The notes beneath the pieces were generated by a model that was given only the letters and a program-made list of their open reading frames with translations, made no database searches and was not told the origin of the DNA. This document shows, piece by piece, positions 12,521-24,240 of a stretch of 64,000 nucleotides of DNA. Positions within the stretch are counted from its first letter, which is position 1, and the number at the start of each line of letters is the position of its first letter. Source of the stretch: Endocalyx cinctus (Eukaryota > Ascomycota > Sordariomycetes > Amphisphaeriales > Apiosporaceae); assembly GCA_001600455.1 (NCBI GenBank), contig BCKC01000004.1, positions 4,204,915-4,268,914 on the forward strand. The letters run 5' to 3'. A program made the position numbers and the translations under genes.

Positions 12521-13189
12521 ATGTCATTGACCGACCCAGTTGCCGAAACGCCAAAGGGCTTAACTATTGAGGAGGTTCTGCAGATGCTGAAGAGTGATGA
12601 TCAAGTCTCTGGGAAGGACTTTGTTGTGGTTGACCTTCGCCGCAACGACTTCGAGGTGAGTCATAATGATTAACATGATATCTGATTACCGCCCATTTTG
12701 AATGGGGATTCAGTTTCTTTTTTTTTTCCTTCTTCCTCTTTTTGTCTGTTCGTTCTAATTTTAGGCGCTTAGGGAGGTTTCATCCGTGGCTCCATAAACT
12801 TACCGGCGCAAAGTCTTCAGGGTACTCTCCCGACTTTATATACGATGTTTAAGTCGGCGGGTCTCCGTAAAGTGATCTGGTTCTGCGGTAGGTCGATGAA
12901 CAGTTAGCAGGGGATTGTTTAGCATTGCTACACCTCCTATGCAGTTACTTCTAGAGGCTGATGGTCTGTTTCAATTCAACGTGACTAAACTGCCATAGGC
13001 TCTTCCCGCGGTAGAGGCACACGAGCGTCTAATTGGTTCAATGAGTACCTATCCAATGTGGGCGACGATCAGATTGAAAGTCTAATTATGATAGGAGGAA
13101 TCAAGGGTTGGGTGGCCGCGGGTGGGGAGTTCCTGGAGTATATGCAGGATTTTGAACCTTCTTTCTGGACCCCGAAAGAAACAGCTTGA
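12521..13189 (+). CDS. Rhodanese-like protein, Cdc25/arsenate-reductase (Acr2/Ych1) type
   Basis: This small gene is easy to miss. Its three exons are 12521-12655, 12773-12887 and 12999-13189, giving 146 aa. The spliced protein is one rhodanese domain: V-V-V-D-L-R-R-N-D-F-E followed by G-G-F-I-R-G-S-I-N-L-P, then the active loop W-F-C-G-S-S-R-G-R-G-T-R (C-x5-R, Cys about 83), and I-G-G-I-K-G-W. The C-x5-R loop is the Cdc25/Acr2 phosphatase-arsenate reductase type. The same domain occurs in yeast Ych1 and S. pombe Ibp1. The activity could be arsenate reduction or phosphatase; the sequence does not decide between them. No arsenite pump lies beside it. Confidence 0.85.
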
Positions 13190-15448
13190 GATAGTAGAAG
13201 GCTAGAAGAGTGAGATGGAATCGTGTAGCTTCATTGATCGAATGCTGCAATAAATCATGATCATACTAAAATAGCTGTACGATAGTATGATTATTACCTA
13301 TTACTAGTATTCCAACACTTACATACCCCTTATAAATCCCCTTGGGATGAAGAGGATTTATTGCCTTCGTAGGTCAGGATATAACCAGCATATACTTCAT
13401 TAATATCTATCCATGAAGTTCCTCAAATTCAAGGGTTGGCTTGCTCCCCCGTTAGTAACATGAGTTTAATTCCTAAAGAAAGTTAGTCGGCTTAGTCACC
13501 CTCATATAAACTATCCGCCGACGACCCCTTTCATAGTCCACATATTCGCAAGGGGGTCTATGTTCTTAAAAGGTCTTGTGAGAAGAAGCTGGGTTCGTTA
13601 TTATTATAGTAGTAAGTCCTGGCGTCGACATCCGCGCTCTAAGGTCGTATTCAAGCTCAATCCTAATACAGGCCACGACGAACTGATCCAAGTCAACGAC
13701 ATATTCACGTCCCTTCTCACCATCCCCATGATTTCCGTTCTCCAAGAAAAGAACAACTCTCAAGTTCGCAGCCGATTCGCCCAAGTTTCTTCCAAGGCGG
13801 CCTTGCGGGACGCATTCGACGAGCGAGACCAGCAGTTTTTCACTTGTCGCGTTTGACACGCCCGAGAATTGGACCGAGACCGATACATGACGATGAAACT
13901 TCCTGGCTCGCTATTGCTGGCGTGGCCCGCCATTCCTCCGTCGTCGTCGTTATGTGCGTGAGCCCCGGTTCCTGAAAGACGGGCCAGAATAAAGAAGCCC
14001 GAGGAGTTCGCGCGGCGGTGTTGGGTGTCATGTCTCTGAAAACTGGGCGTACCGCTGCCGTGGGGGAATTTGCGCTCGACTATGCTGCGGCGAGGCATGT
14101 AGTCGGGTCACATGGGCAGTATATAGAAGGTGGGAAAAATACAGACATGAGGATTATCTTTTTCTTTCCATCATAATACTTTACACTTATTACTAAGTAT
14201 AATAGAATGACACCCCTGGTTTATAAGCGTGGAAGCCGAAATGATATGAAAGTTTTTTGGAAAGAGAGGATGGACGAACTAGCCTTTTCGGGGATGTAGT
14301 TATAGTAAAGCAGCTGAAGTGTGAGTCATGATGCATAATACATGGGTCTATATAGAGCTCATATTGTAGGGTAAGGGATGCGTGGATAACGTACGTTACA
14401 CCGGGGCTGGAAATAGGCCTATAAAGTTGGTACAGCTTATACGTAGCACCGAAAAGAGAAAACAACTAGGTATGACCAGTGATGATATACATAACTATAG
14501 CCCAGGTAGATCTCCTAGTGATTATCTATTTCCACAACTCTTTTCAGGTAGTATTGAATAGCATATTGGGGTGTTCGTAAGCAACTACCATGGTTTTAAC
14601 GCGGATAACCACGATGGTTTTAACACGGACAATCAACATGGTTTTAACACGGATTTGAAGGTAGATAAAGAGTTTTCAGGGAACTACGTTCCGCTTGAAG
14701 TCAATATTTCGAGAGAAAACTGGACTAGACGTAACATGGCTCATCAAGGCCACGTGTAGATGATGTGGATCGTAGTATATAATTGTAGTATGTGATGATA
14801 GCTTCATCATTCTCGGTCCCGAATCCTCCTAGCCCTAGCACTGGGTCCGAAATAATCAAGCCTGTTAAGTTCCCCGTCTACACGTTGAGGGCAACCACGC
14901 TTGACAATCTCCCCGATTGAATTCATCATATATTTCAATATATGATACGGCTATCCGTTCTTGACGAAACTAGGGCGCCGCGATTACGCTGCATGATAGG
15001 TATATTTTTTTTTTCCAAGGATAGGCTCGACCTATTGGCACGTTGTCTTAACATCGCGAATAGCAAATATTTTCTCTCACGAACTAGTGGGGGGCTGCAG
15101 GTCGGTAGGTGCTTAATATGTAGCTATGCAAGCACCAACAGAGGTGGGAGGCGGTGAGGAAGATGGAGAAGAAGTAGTGCTTTAATCTGAGATATCAAAA
15201 TGGAGTCCCTGATTTCGTACTATTGAACATCATTCTAGAAAACCCAGGGGTCTGGTTAACCTAGATATGAAGGGAATGATATACATTACAGGGTAACATG
15301 GTGTTATTTCCGAGTCAAGAAAAATCGAAAACATATATATAAGAGGTATTATTTGCATGGAGTAAAAGAAACGATTTTCTAGCTAGGCTTACCTCTTTAT
15401 TATCAAATATCATCGTTTTCTTCTTGCATCGATAAATACTTAGGAACT
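13190..15448. other. Intergenic, 2.3 kb, no convincing gene
   Basis: A GC-richer patch at 13600-14100 is open in several frames on both strands, but no frame shows a family, good splice signals or a preferred codon pattern. A 24-bp tandem repeat lies at 14590-14661. The right end carries the promoter of the terpene cyclase gene. Confidence 0.4.
14590..14661. repeat. 24-bp tandem repeat, three copies
   Basis: Three imperfect 24-bp units begin at 14590, 14614 and 14638, each opening with ATGGTTTTAAC followed by a variable 13 bp. Read in one plus-strand frame they would encode an eight-residue unit of the type H-G-F-N-T-D-N-Q. That frame has no ATG at its start, so I treat it as a DNA repeat rather than a gene. 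Confidence 0.7.
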
Positions 15449-17056
15449 ATGAGTTCTCGATTTAAGGCCTTGATATTTGACCTGGGAGGCGTTTTCCTGA
15501 ACTGGGACCCGGGATGCATGCCGGTAGTAGCATCAAGCCAGGTCCTCCAGATGATGAACTCAAACGTCTGGCATAATGTCGACAGAGGTCGTGTTACGGT
15601 GAAAGAGGCCTGCCAGTATTTCAGTACCATGATCGGCGAAGATGCTCTGCTGATTGAGCAAAATCTGGAGAAAGCTCAGGAATCCTTAGTCGTCAATTCA
15701 GGATTATCTCGACTTGCACAAGAACTGAAATGTTCTAACCCCGACTTGCAACTTTACGTAATGTCAAATATTTCCCGGGTGAGTGAGCGTTTCCAAAGCA
15801 CTTTTACATACTGCAGTAACATGAAGATTAATGCTAAACCAAAATAGGAACATTTTCGGATTATCAAAAAGTTACCTGGCTTTCCTCTGTCCATCTTCAC
15901 CGAGATGTTCGCGTCAGGGGAGGTTGGCATGAGGAAACCGGATCTTTGTTTTTTTGAACATGTTATTTCCCAGATTGGATTGCCGGCCGATCAGATGGTT
16001 ATGGTCGATGACCAGGCCGAGAATATCTGCGCGGCCCGATCCCTCGGGATAAATGGGCTGCTTCTAAATCGGGAAACCGCCGCTGGAATTCCCACCCAGC
16101 TCAGAAACTTATTCTTGGACCCGCTGCCGAGGGCGAAGAAATTCATGGAAGATAATGCGGGCCAGCACCACTCCATCATCGGCGACGATAATATCATATG
16201 GAAGGATAACTTCGCGCAACTGTTGATTCTCGATATCACCGGCGATCCAAATCTTGTGTACCTCCGGTTCCCATCCGGGAAGGTTCTCGAGTCCGGCATG
16301 CTCGTCAATAACGAGAAAAGTGAGAAGACGACCAGCCCGAACGATAAATCCAACGTCGAAAATGGCCTCTGGAATTACTTTTTCGGCGAATCCGAATACG
16401 CGGCGGGAGGATTCCCCCCAGACGCAGATACCACGTCGACGGCGTTCCTGTGTCTTCCCGAGCAATACCTGTCCGAGATGCCGGACGTGAAGTTAGTGCT
16501 GGACAAGATGGCGGAGAACTTGAGTCCTGACGGGATCATGCAGACATATTTCTGCGACGAGAGGCCCCGTAGCAGTCCCGAGGTCTGCTGCAATATCCTC
16601 CGGATGTTCTACCGCTTCGGCGACGGTGCGAACGACCCCCGAATCAAGAGAACGGAGGAATGGGTGATCCACTGTCTCGAGAACCGAGCTTGTCTCTACG
16701 GTAGCAGGTTCTACATCACGCCGGAGCCGTTCCTGTACTTTATCTCGCGCCTCTACGCGTCCGGCGCGTTCGGAGAAAAGAAGCTAGGATCTTTCAAGGA
16801 CGCGTTGAGAGAGCGCATCAACGTGACGACCGATCCATTGTCGCTCGCGCTCCGGATCGCGGCTTGCCAGGAGGTAGGGTTGAACCGCGAGGAGTATGAA
16901 AATGATTTGTCCTTTCTCAAATCTCTGCAGGAAGAAGACGGTGGCTGGCCGGCTGGTCAGCTTTGTCGCACGGGAAAGACTTCGTTAGCTATTGGTAACA
17001 GGGGCTTGACGACGGCTTTAGCTATCAAGATTATCCAAGAATTGGATAACGAGTGA
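15449..17056 (+). CDS. HAD-like drimane-type sesquiterpene cyclase (AstC-like, DxDTT)
   Basis: Two exons, 15449-15778 and 15848-17056, 512 aa. The N-terminal about 230 residues are an HAD fold: I-F-D-L-G-G-V at 9-15, S-N-I-S-R for motif II, K-P-D for motif III, and V-D-D near 164. The C-terminal half is an alpha-barrel terpene cyclase beta domain with the class II acid motif D-A-D-T-T at about 302-306, and the Q-E-E-D-G-G-W box near the end. This architecture is that of Aspergillus oryzae AstC and related drimenol/albicanol synthases, which protonate and bicyclise farnesyl diphosphate. The second Asp of the usual HAD D-x-D is Gly here, so phosphatase activity may be weak and the product may stay a diphosphate (inference). 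No P450 or prenyltransferase lies beside it. Confidence 0.88.
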
Positions 17057-18038
17057 TTAGAGCATAAACATGGGAAATTAATTCCTTTTCCGGTTCCTTT
17101 GTCGTATTTTGTAATCCGTGTATCAAGATAGAAATTAGGTTAGTGTTAATTGAAAATGAAGTCTTGTGGATGAAATGGTAAATACACGGTAATATTGAGG
17201 GCTTGTAAATATTGAATATTTCTTAACCGAAAACGGTAGCAGTTCTTGTAAGAAATTAGTGGCAAGTGATTAACCTAACTGCCGAATCATCAGCGCTTAC
17301 AAGGCCCAAGCGTATGATTATTTACATGTCATTTCTTTGGCACTCTCTGACATAGAATTTGATATCTATGTATTTAGCATATGAATTGAACCATACGACT
17401 TACTGTCGAATAGAAATAGTAGAAGCTTACAGGCGATGACGTTGACGTAAATAACAAGCATCACTAAGACTTAGGAACTTTCCTTCGCTTGAAGTTTATC
17501 TCATATAAGACGACGACGTCGACGATGATATCGAGGATATGATAACGAAAAACAAACTACTAAGTATCACATGCATACTATACACAATAAACGATGAATA
17601 ATAAGCTTATCTACGTCGCGTAATTGAGGTTATCTTGTACTTTTGACAGCGACAGATTAATCTACAATAACGCCGTTAATCGGTGAAGTCCGGCGTTACT
17701 ACCGAACCCCGCATAATACTTATCTCGCTTTGGCCTTTCAAGCTGTCCTGGCCCTGTCTGCTTACCTTTAAACTCCCTAGCTCGGTAGGGAGTTACGAGG
17801 TAGGATCTTCCCCTCCCTTTTATCCATTTAATCACCTACTTTATCGTCCCAGCATTCAGGGTACATGCCAGGGTCATTTCGGTCTAGATAACCGTTTTTT
17901 ATCAAGTCAATCTGCATGTTGGTTTCTCGGATCCAATAACAGCATAGTAGTTAGACCCATCCGCTTGCTTCCTTGGGATGGGCCGATGTAATGTAATCTA
18001 TAATCTCGAAATGCAATGATAAGCCGCGCGACAATAAA
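17057..18038. other. Intergenic, promoter of the MFS gene
   Basis: AT-rich 3' region of the terpene cyclase, then a pyrimidine-richer stretch leading to the transporter start. No coding exon seen. Confidence 0.5.
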
Positions 18039-19852
18039 ATGAGCACGCGTACCCAGTATGGCACCTTTTCAATTTCCGATGAACTCTCCAACTCGGATTC
18101 CAATTCTCGCGAAGAACAACAACAAGTAGAAAATCCAGGTCAATTGACAATCCCTACGACCAGTTTGACTATGGCGACCGAGGAAGGAAACACGAAGACC
18201 GTAGCCAGCGGTGAGGTTTTATCCGACGCAATTCAAAATGAACGTTCGCTGGGTTTCATAGAGGCCGTTAAGTTATATCCGACGTCTGTGGCTTGGTCGA
18301 TGTTCGTTTCGATCGGCGTAATCATGTTAGCCTTCGACCCTCAGATTATTGGAAACATGTTCGCGATTCCTCAGTTCCAAAAGGATTTTGGAGTCCCGCA
18401 CGAAGACGGAACTGTAAGTCTACCAGCTCCTCGAAAAAACTTTTAACACGTCATATACCAATGCGCATGTGTTGTCGCACGTAGTATGTTATTTCCGCCG
18501 CGTGGCAATCCGGTCTCTCGCTTGGAAATCCGATCGGCCAAGTCGTCGGCGCCTTATTTTCCGCGTACCCGATGGAACTATTCGGCCGTAAATGGACATT
18601 TTTCGGCTGTGTCCTCTTAACCGCGAGTCTCGTCTTCATCCAATTCTTCGCGAGGTCTATAGAAGTACTACTCGTAGGCGAGTTGCTTGGCGGACTTGTT
18701 CTGGGTTTCTACGTGGTTATTGGGCCTACGTATGCCTCGGAGGTCTGCCCTATGGCCCTCCGAGGTTACCTAACAAGTTTTACCAACCTTTGCTTCGTTA
18801 CAGGTCAATTGTTGGGTAACGCAGTCACCGCTAGCACCGAAGAGCTTGAAAGCCACTGGGCATACAGCATTCCTTTTGCTATTCAATGGTTTTGGGTCCT
18901 TGTTATTGTTCCCGGAATTTTCTTCATTCCCGAGAGTCCCTGGTGGTTGGTGCGTAAGGGTCGGATGGAAGAAGCCAGGTTGGCTCTCCAGAGACTAGCA
19001 TCTAAGAAAGTAGACGTCGATGCGACACTGGCTATAATCACCGAAACCGATAAACTTGAACTCGAAATGGAGGCTGGAAGCACGTACCTCGATACCGTTA
19101 GAGGTGTCAATCTTCGAAGAACTGAGATCTCCTCTGGAGTTTATATCACTCAGGTTCTGTCTGGCATATATCTCGTGAACTATGGCACCTACTTCTTTCA
19201 GCAGGCAGGTGTACCTGACAAGGATGCATTCAACCTTGGCGTCGGTTTCTTAGGTATGTCATACCACTAAATCCTGCCCCTATTAACCAGGAATACTAAC
19301 GAAGTGTGACTAGCTGTTGGATGGGTTAGCACCGTAATCTCGTGGTTTCTCATTGCGAGATTCGGCAGAAGACGCATCTTCAACATCGGTCTGTCCGTTC
19401 TCGTCGTTCTCATGCTCATCGTGGGAATTTTGGATTCGGTTCCCGGACGACCCTCCGGCGTCGAGTGGGCGGAGAGCTCTCTGCTCCTGGTTTGGAACGG
19501 TGCCTACGATTTATCAGTCGGACCCGTGACTTTCGTTATCCTCGGTGAATGTTCCGCGACACGTGTTCGGTCGAAGACGATAGCCGTCGCGACCGCCGCT
19601 CAGGCTGTTTTGGGTATCGGTATGACCGTAGCGATCCCTTATCTCATCAACCCAGACGAGGCCAATTTACAAGGAAAGTTGGGTTATTTCTTCGGCGGCC
19701 TTGGCGCTCTCTGCCTCGTCTGGTCCTATTTCCGAATTCCTGAGACGAAGGGCAGGACGTATGAGGAACTCGACATACTCTTTGAGCGGAAGGTTCCGGC
19801 CAAAGAATTTAAAAACTACAAGGTGGACGGGGTCATCGCCGCTCCGCACTAA
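18039..19852 (+). CDS. MFS sugar porter, maltose/alpha-glucoside permease type
   Basis: Three exons, 18039-18413, 18485-19253 and 19314-19852, 560 aa with about 12 membrane segments. The N-terminal about 80 residues are hydrophilic and acidic, as in MAL-type permeases. Family marks are G-R-K after TM2, the mid-loop P-E-S-P-W-W-L, R-F-G-R-R in the second half, and P-E-T-K-G-R-T after TM12, followed by E-E-L-D-I-L-F-E. It probably imports an alpha-glucoside or related sugar through the plasma membrane with protons; the substrate is not predictable. It follows the terpene cyclase on the same strand about 1 kb downstream. I see no evidence that it belongs with it. Confidence 0.93.
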
Positions 19853-20700
19853 ATTTTCTCGTATTTTTGTCGTATGTGATGTTGGGAGTAATTCAGATAA
19901 CAGGCTTTTCTACTTAATATATTGACGACGAGCGCGTCAGACGCAAATAGGATACCGACTACCTTCAAGATAATATACTTTTTTTTGAGGTCGTACGAGT
20001 ATTGAGGCCCAACTGTAACATAGACGATCCTTCCAGCCTACCTCATGACGGTAACATGACGGAGTGTGGCTTGGAGTTCTCAGCTGACTTCTTTTTGTAT
20101 TGGTAATCCCGAGCCCGCCTTCTAATTCAAGCCGTACAAGGCGTCCGAACCAGTTTAGCCTTTCCAGCCTCTTCGGAACGTAATCCCTACCGAACTTACC
20201 TGCTTATGGACGACAATAAGTGCAAGATCAGTGCAAAAGAACCCCAGCTTTTTTTTGCGGAGCCAATTGTCTTTTTGGGAAAGGATCGTGATCCGACCAT
20301 ATGCATGAACACGACACCGCCCCATTTTCTCTTGGCAGAAAAAGAGATTGGATGAATATGTTTCTGTTTTGTTCTTATTTTCCCTTCTCCTTTTTCATCT
20401 TTGGGGCCTTAAGGAATTTGGAAACTAATAAGCCAGCCGTTAAGTTTAAGAATTAAGACCCTGATTTACAATAAGTGCGGCTCAGTGGGCTGGTTATATT
20501 AATAGGCTTCATTTCCTTAGCATTGACATATTCTGTCATTTCCCTCATCTTCCAATATTATCTGCAATTGTCATTGCAATTCTTTTTCTCTCTTCTTCAC
20601 TTTTCACCAACACCTTAATTTATCAGCAAAAACCAATGAACGCAAATGTAATTTCTCAGAAGGGAATTGGGCGGGGATACCACAAAGAGGCCATTTCAAG
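19853..20700. other. Intergenic, promoter of the CorA-like gene
   Basis: No gene seen. A CT-rich leader with TTCACTTTTCACCAACACC lies at about 20597. A short upstream ATG at 20636 is out of frame with the main start and could act as a uORF. Confidence 0.45.
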
Positions 20701-23479
20701 ATGAACATGAACGCTGAGTACAATCTCGACGAATTAGACGCCGCTCTGAGCGAAGCGCGTAACCAAGCTCGCGACGTCGGCGGACCCCCGACGAAGCAGC
20801 CGGGCCGAAGTGGCGGCGGCGGCAGACGTACCGGGCCAGCGACCAGGAGAGGCAGCCTAGTGCCGGAACCGTCCATCCGAGGAATTTTTCCTCTTGGCAG
20901 TCGTGATGGCAAAGACAATAACGAGGACGACGACAACAACAATAACAACGGCAAAAAATCTCGCCCTAGCACGGCCGCCGACAAGAAGAATAAACGGCGG
21001 GCTAATCATCATTTGGACGAGCTGAACTTGTTCAACTTCGACCTCAGAGAGATTGTCCGCGACGTCTTGCTGTCAGATGGCGAGGGCGAAAGCACGGTTT
21101 CTTACAACGAATACGCTGTCTTCGACCCGCCAGATGATACGCCAGATGCCGAGCCGCATTCACCTAGCGTCATGTCTGACGGCACCGAGGCGTTGCAGAT
21201 GTTCCGCAATGCGGTGAAGAAAGGCCACGGTCTGGACTACCACGTAAGTTTTTTTTTTTTTTTACCCAACGGGGAAATTTTTCAGAAGCAGACCTTTTTA
21301 CCGGTGGCCACTTAAAATGCCTGGCTGTGACAAGTTTGTAATAATATAACACCTTTAGCTGACATCTTTTTTCCTTGCTATTTTAGGGAGAGTTCACGGC
21401 TAATCCAAAGGGAAAGCATGGATTACAGGGTAGAATGCGTCAAGTGTGAGTAGTGTGCCATTTCATATAAATAAATCCAACTTGAAAGCCGCGTCACGCG
21501 CGACAGAAATCTTAATACTTTGATAGATATGTATAAGCGAGGCCACAAGTAAAAATGGCTAAACGTATATCTCTCTTTCAGCATTGTTAACCGACGGATA
21601 CGGCCTAACGACTCCCCGGACGGGCTCAACATCGGCACGCGCGACGGGCTAGAACTTACCGTGGCTGATTACCGCAGTCTGGGTCTCCATTCGGGAACCT
21701 TGCCGTCCCTGTCGCGGGTCACGGTCGAGAGCCTGTTCTGGGATGCGAGGAAGGACACGTTGCGTAAGTACAAATTTCCCGCGGTAGACTGACTACTTTA
21801 CTTAAGAAGGGGTACTTATGCATTTCCTTCTACTAGACTTGATTCTGAGTTTCTCAACCAATCCGGCGCCGCCATATGATTTTCTATCGATGGCGTACAA
21901 ATTACGAACGCGGACGACAAACGCGCTCATCCGGCGCTCCTTCGACACGCGGTGGCACCAAGAAGACGCGCTGGACGAGTACGAGAAGAGGCTGGATTCG
22001 TGCCGAGCACGCTGGGCCCACCCTCTAGTGCTTCCGGTAGTTCTCTTACAGGTACAGCTTTTTCGGACCGAAGAGGCTGTCCAGAACAACAACGGAGAGG
22101 TGCTCTTACTGGAAGAACACGTCGATGCGGTCACGGGCACGACCGGACAGGCCAACGCCGAGACTTGGAGGAGGAACAACCAGGCGAAATTGAAACTACG
22201 AAAGCAGAGCAATTTCTCCTCGTCATTCTACCCGTTGAAGCGGCTTTCGAATCTGAAGGAAACCATCGAAGAGAAAGTGACCGGTAGCCAAGGACACGGA
22301 AACGGAAACGGCCATCCTCGGCACCAAAATCGTGAAAGTCAAAGTCAAACGGCAAGCAGTCCACCTCCCAGCTTCTACGACACCGATTACGTACCGCCGC
22401 AGACGATCCACCTCATGAAGGAGGCGCATGACGTGTTGAAAGGGTCTATCCAATTGCTGGATACGCTGCGCTGGATGGAAAGGGCCGTGAAGCTCATCAT
22501 ACAGGCAGGCGAGGAACTGGACCAGCGCATGAAAGACATGAGGGAAGAAGAGAGGCGCAAAGCTGCTAGGGGCGGCAAAGTGGAAGAAGAGGTCGATTAC
22601 GATGAAGACGACGACGACGATCTATCCTACCACTGGCACGAGATCCGGCAATATCTCGACTGCCTATGGCGGCTGTGCACCGCGCTCGAGACGGACCGAC
22701 GAATGTCCGAGCTCCGATGCCGGGCGCAAATCGACATCATCTACTCGAAGATGGCGCAGGAGGACAACAACCTGAACGCGCGCATGGCCGTGGCCTCGAC
22801 GCGAGACAGCTCGTCCATGAAAGCGCTCGCCGTGATCACGGCGATATTCCTGCCGGGGGAGTATATCGGCACCCTTTTCGGCGTGGACATGTTCAACTGG
22901 GAAAAGGGCACGGCGGGGGACCAGTCGGCCGGGAACGACGCGGCGAAGGGCTTGCCCAGACCGGTGGTGATGCCTTCGTTCTGGATCTACTGGGCGTTCA
23001 CGATCCCGCTGACGCTGTTCATCGTGAGCATCTGGCGGGCCTGGTGGGTTAATCAGGATAGGTATTTCCGGCGGCACCTGAGCAACGAGCTGAGCGACGA
23101 GAAGTACTGGACCACGGACGGGAAGCCGCGCGACCTCGACACCACTTTCGTGCAGGACTTCTTCAGCCTGTTCAGCCTGAGCGGGGCGAGGAGCTCGACG
23201 AACAGCACCGTCCTCGGATCCACGACCCCGTCCCGGACGACGCGCGAGTCGGCCGTGAATTCGGGTTTTAGCGTAGGCTCCCAAAGTCCCGGCTTACCCG
23301 GTAATTCGGGTTTTGCGAGGCGCAGTTGGACTATTAATCCGGAGGGACCGCCTGCGAACTATGCAGGCAAAGACGTGTCGGATTTCGACAGCGACGGGCC
23401 GAAAGGCTCGAGATCAAAGTTTCGCCAAATCACTTTTGCGAGACCGTCATACTCTAGACCGGGAGATTCGGCTGTATGA
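20701..23479 (+). CDS. CorA-like Mg2+ transporter-domain membrane protein
   Basis: Four exons, 20701-21243, 21387-21445, 21582-21763 and 21837-23479, about 808 aa. A long, low-complexity acidic N-terminus (D/N runs near 75-85) precedes a soluble alpha-rich region containing V-E-S-L-F-W-D. A coiled, charged helix follows, then two membrane helices close to the C-terminus: one starting S-S-M-K-A-L-A-V-I-T, ending near G-V-D-M-F-N-W, and a second starting F-W-I-Y-W-A-F-T. This is the CorA topology, but the canonical G-M-N after TM1 is missing (V-D-M-F-N occupies that place), as in many fungal CorA-like proteins. Mg2+ conduction is therefore unproven. The Ser/Arg-rich tail is about 150 aa. Confidence 0.88.
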
Positions 23480-24240
23480 GCGATTATGATCAGTTTAATT
23501 TGGTTTTTTGTATATAAGTAGAACTCCCGTGGTTTGGAGGACTGCCACTGTATGTACCTATTCTTTGCATGACAGATAACGATAAATATTTTAGTATATA
23601 ACCTCTAGAAATAGAAAGAAATAATGTTTTTACTCGTTAATATGTTAGAACAACTCTGGGCTGGTCATTTCTAGTGCTGAGTAATGTTATTGGTGCTCAT
23701 CTTTTTGCGTCTCTTTAAAATCTATCTACTCCGCTATCTCCTTTGGGGTAGGTCTCGTAGCCCGAGACTCCGACTCCAAGAAGGCTCTGTGTAACGGTCG
23801 TCAACGGATTGGTAGCTTTCTCATCACGAGGAACCCTGAAGATTTGACTTGAAGCGGCAGATTGGATGAAAGACAAAAAAAAAAAAAAAAAAAGAAAAGT
23901 AAGAATAGTCGACAGGTCTCATAGCTTAAAGTATTTTATTCAGATGTGATATGATATTCATGCTAAAATCCGTATACATACATGCGCGCAATCTACATCC
24001 AGCAATGCAACCAACACCTTGCACCCTTCGTTTGCGTTCATACCCGACCCAAAACAAGTGACTTTTTTTAAAACATGCCGAAATATGTCTGACCGTTACA
24101 TGAATAAATAGAGATAAGATTTTTTTTTTTCTTTCTGAAAAGGTATTAATTTCGAATTTCGAATCCCAAGCCATAGCCCTCAGACGCCAGTAGCAGTATA
24201 TATGCAGGGAAGATTTAGAGCTTGTAGACTCATAAGCTCT
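23480..24240. other. Convergent 3' ends, no gene
   Basis: Tail-to-tail interval between the CorA-like gene and a Zn2Cys6 gene. It contains a 19-bp poly-A run near 23875-23893 and a T run near 24120. No coding exon seen. Confidence 0.5.

Noticed and set aside
13560..14098. Overlapping 95-112-codon open frames on both strands
   Set aside because: A GC-rich patch keeps several frames open at once; no family motif, splice sites or codon preference selects one.
22664..23284. 206-codon minus-strand frame inside the CorA-like gene
   Set aside because: Low-complexity antisense shadow; the plus strand has clear membrane helices and splicing.
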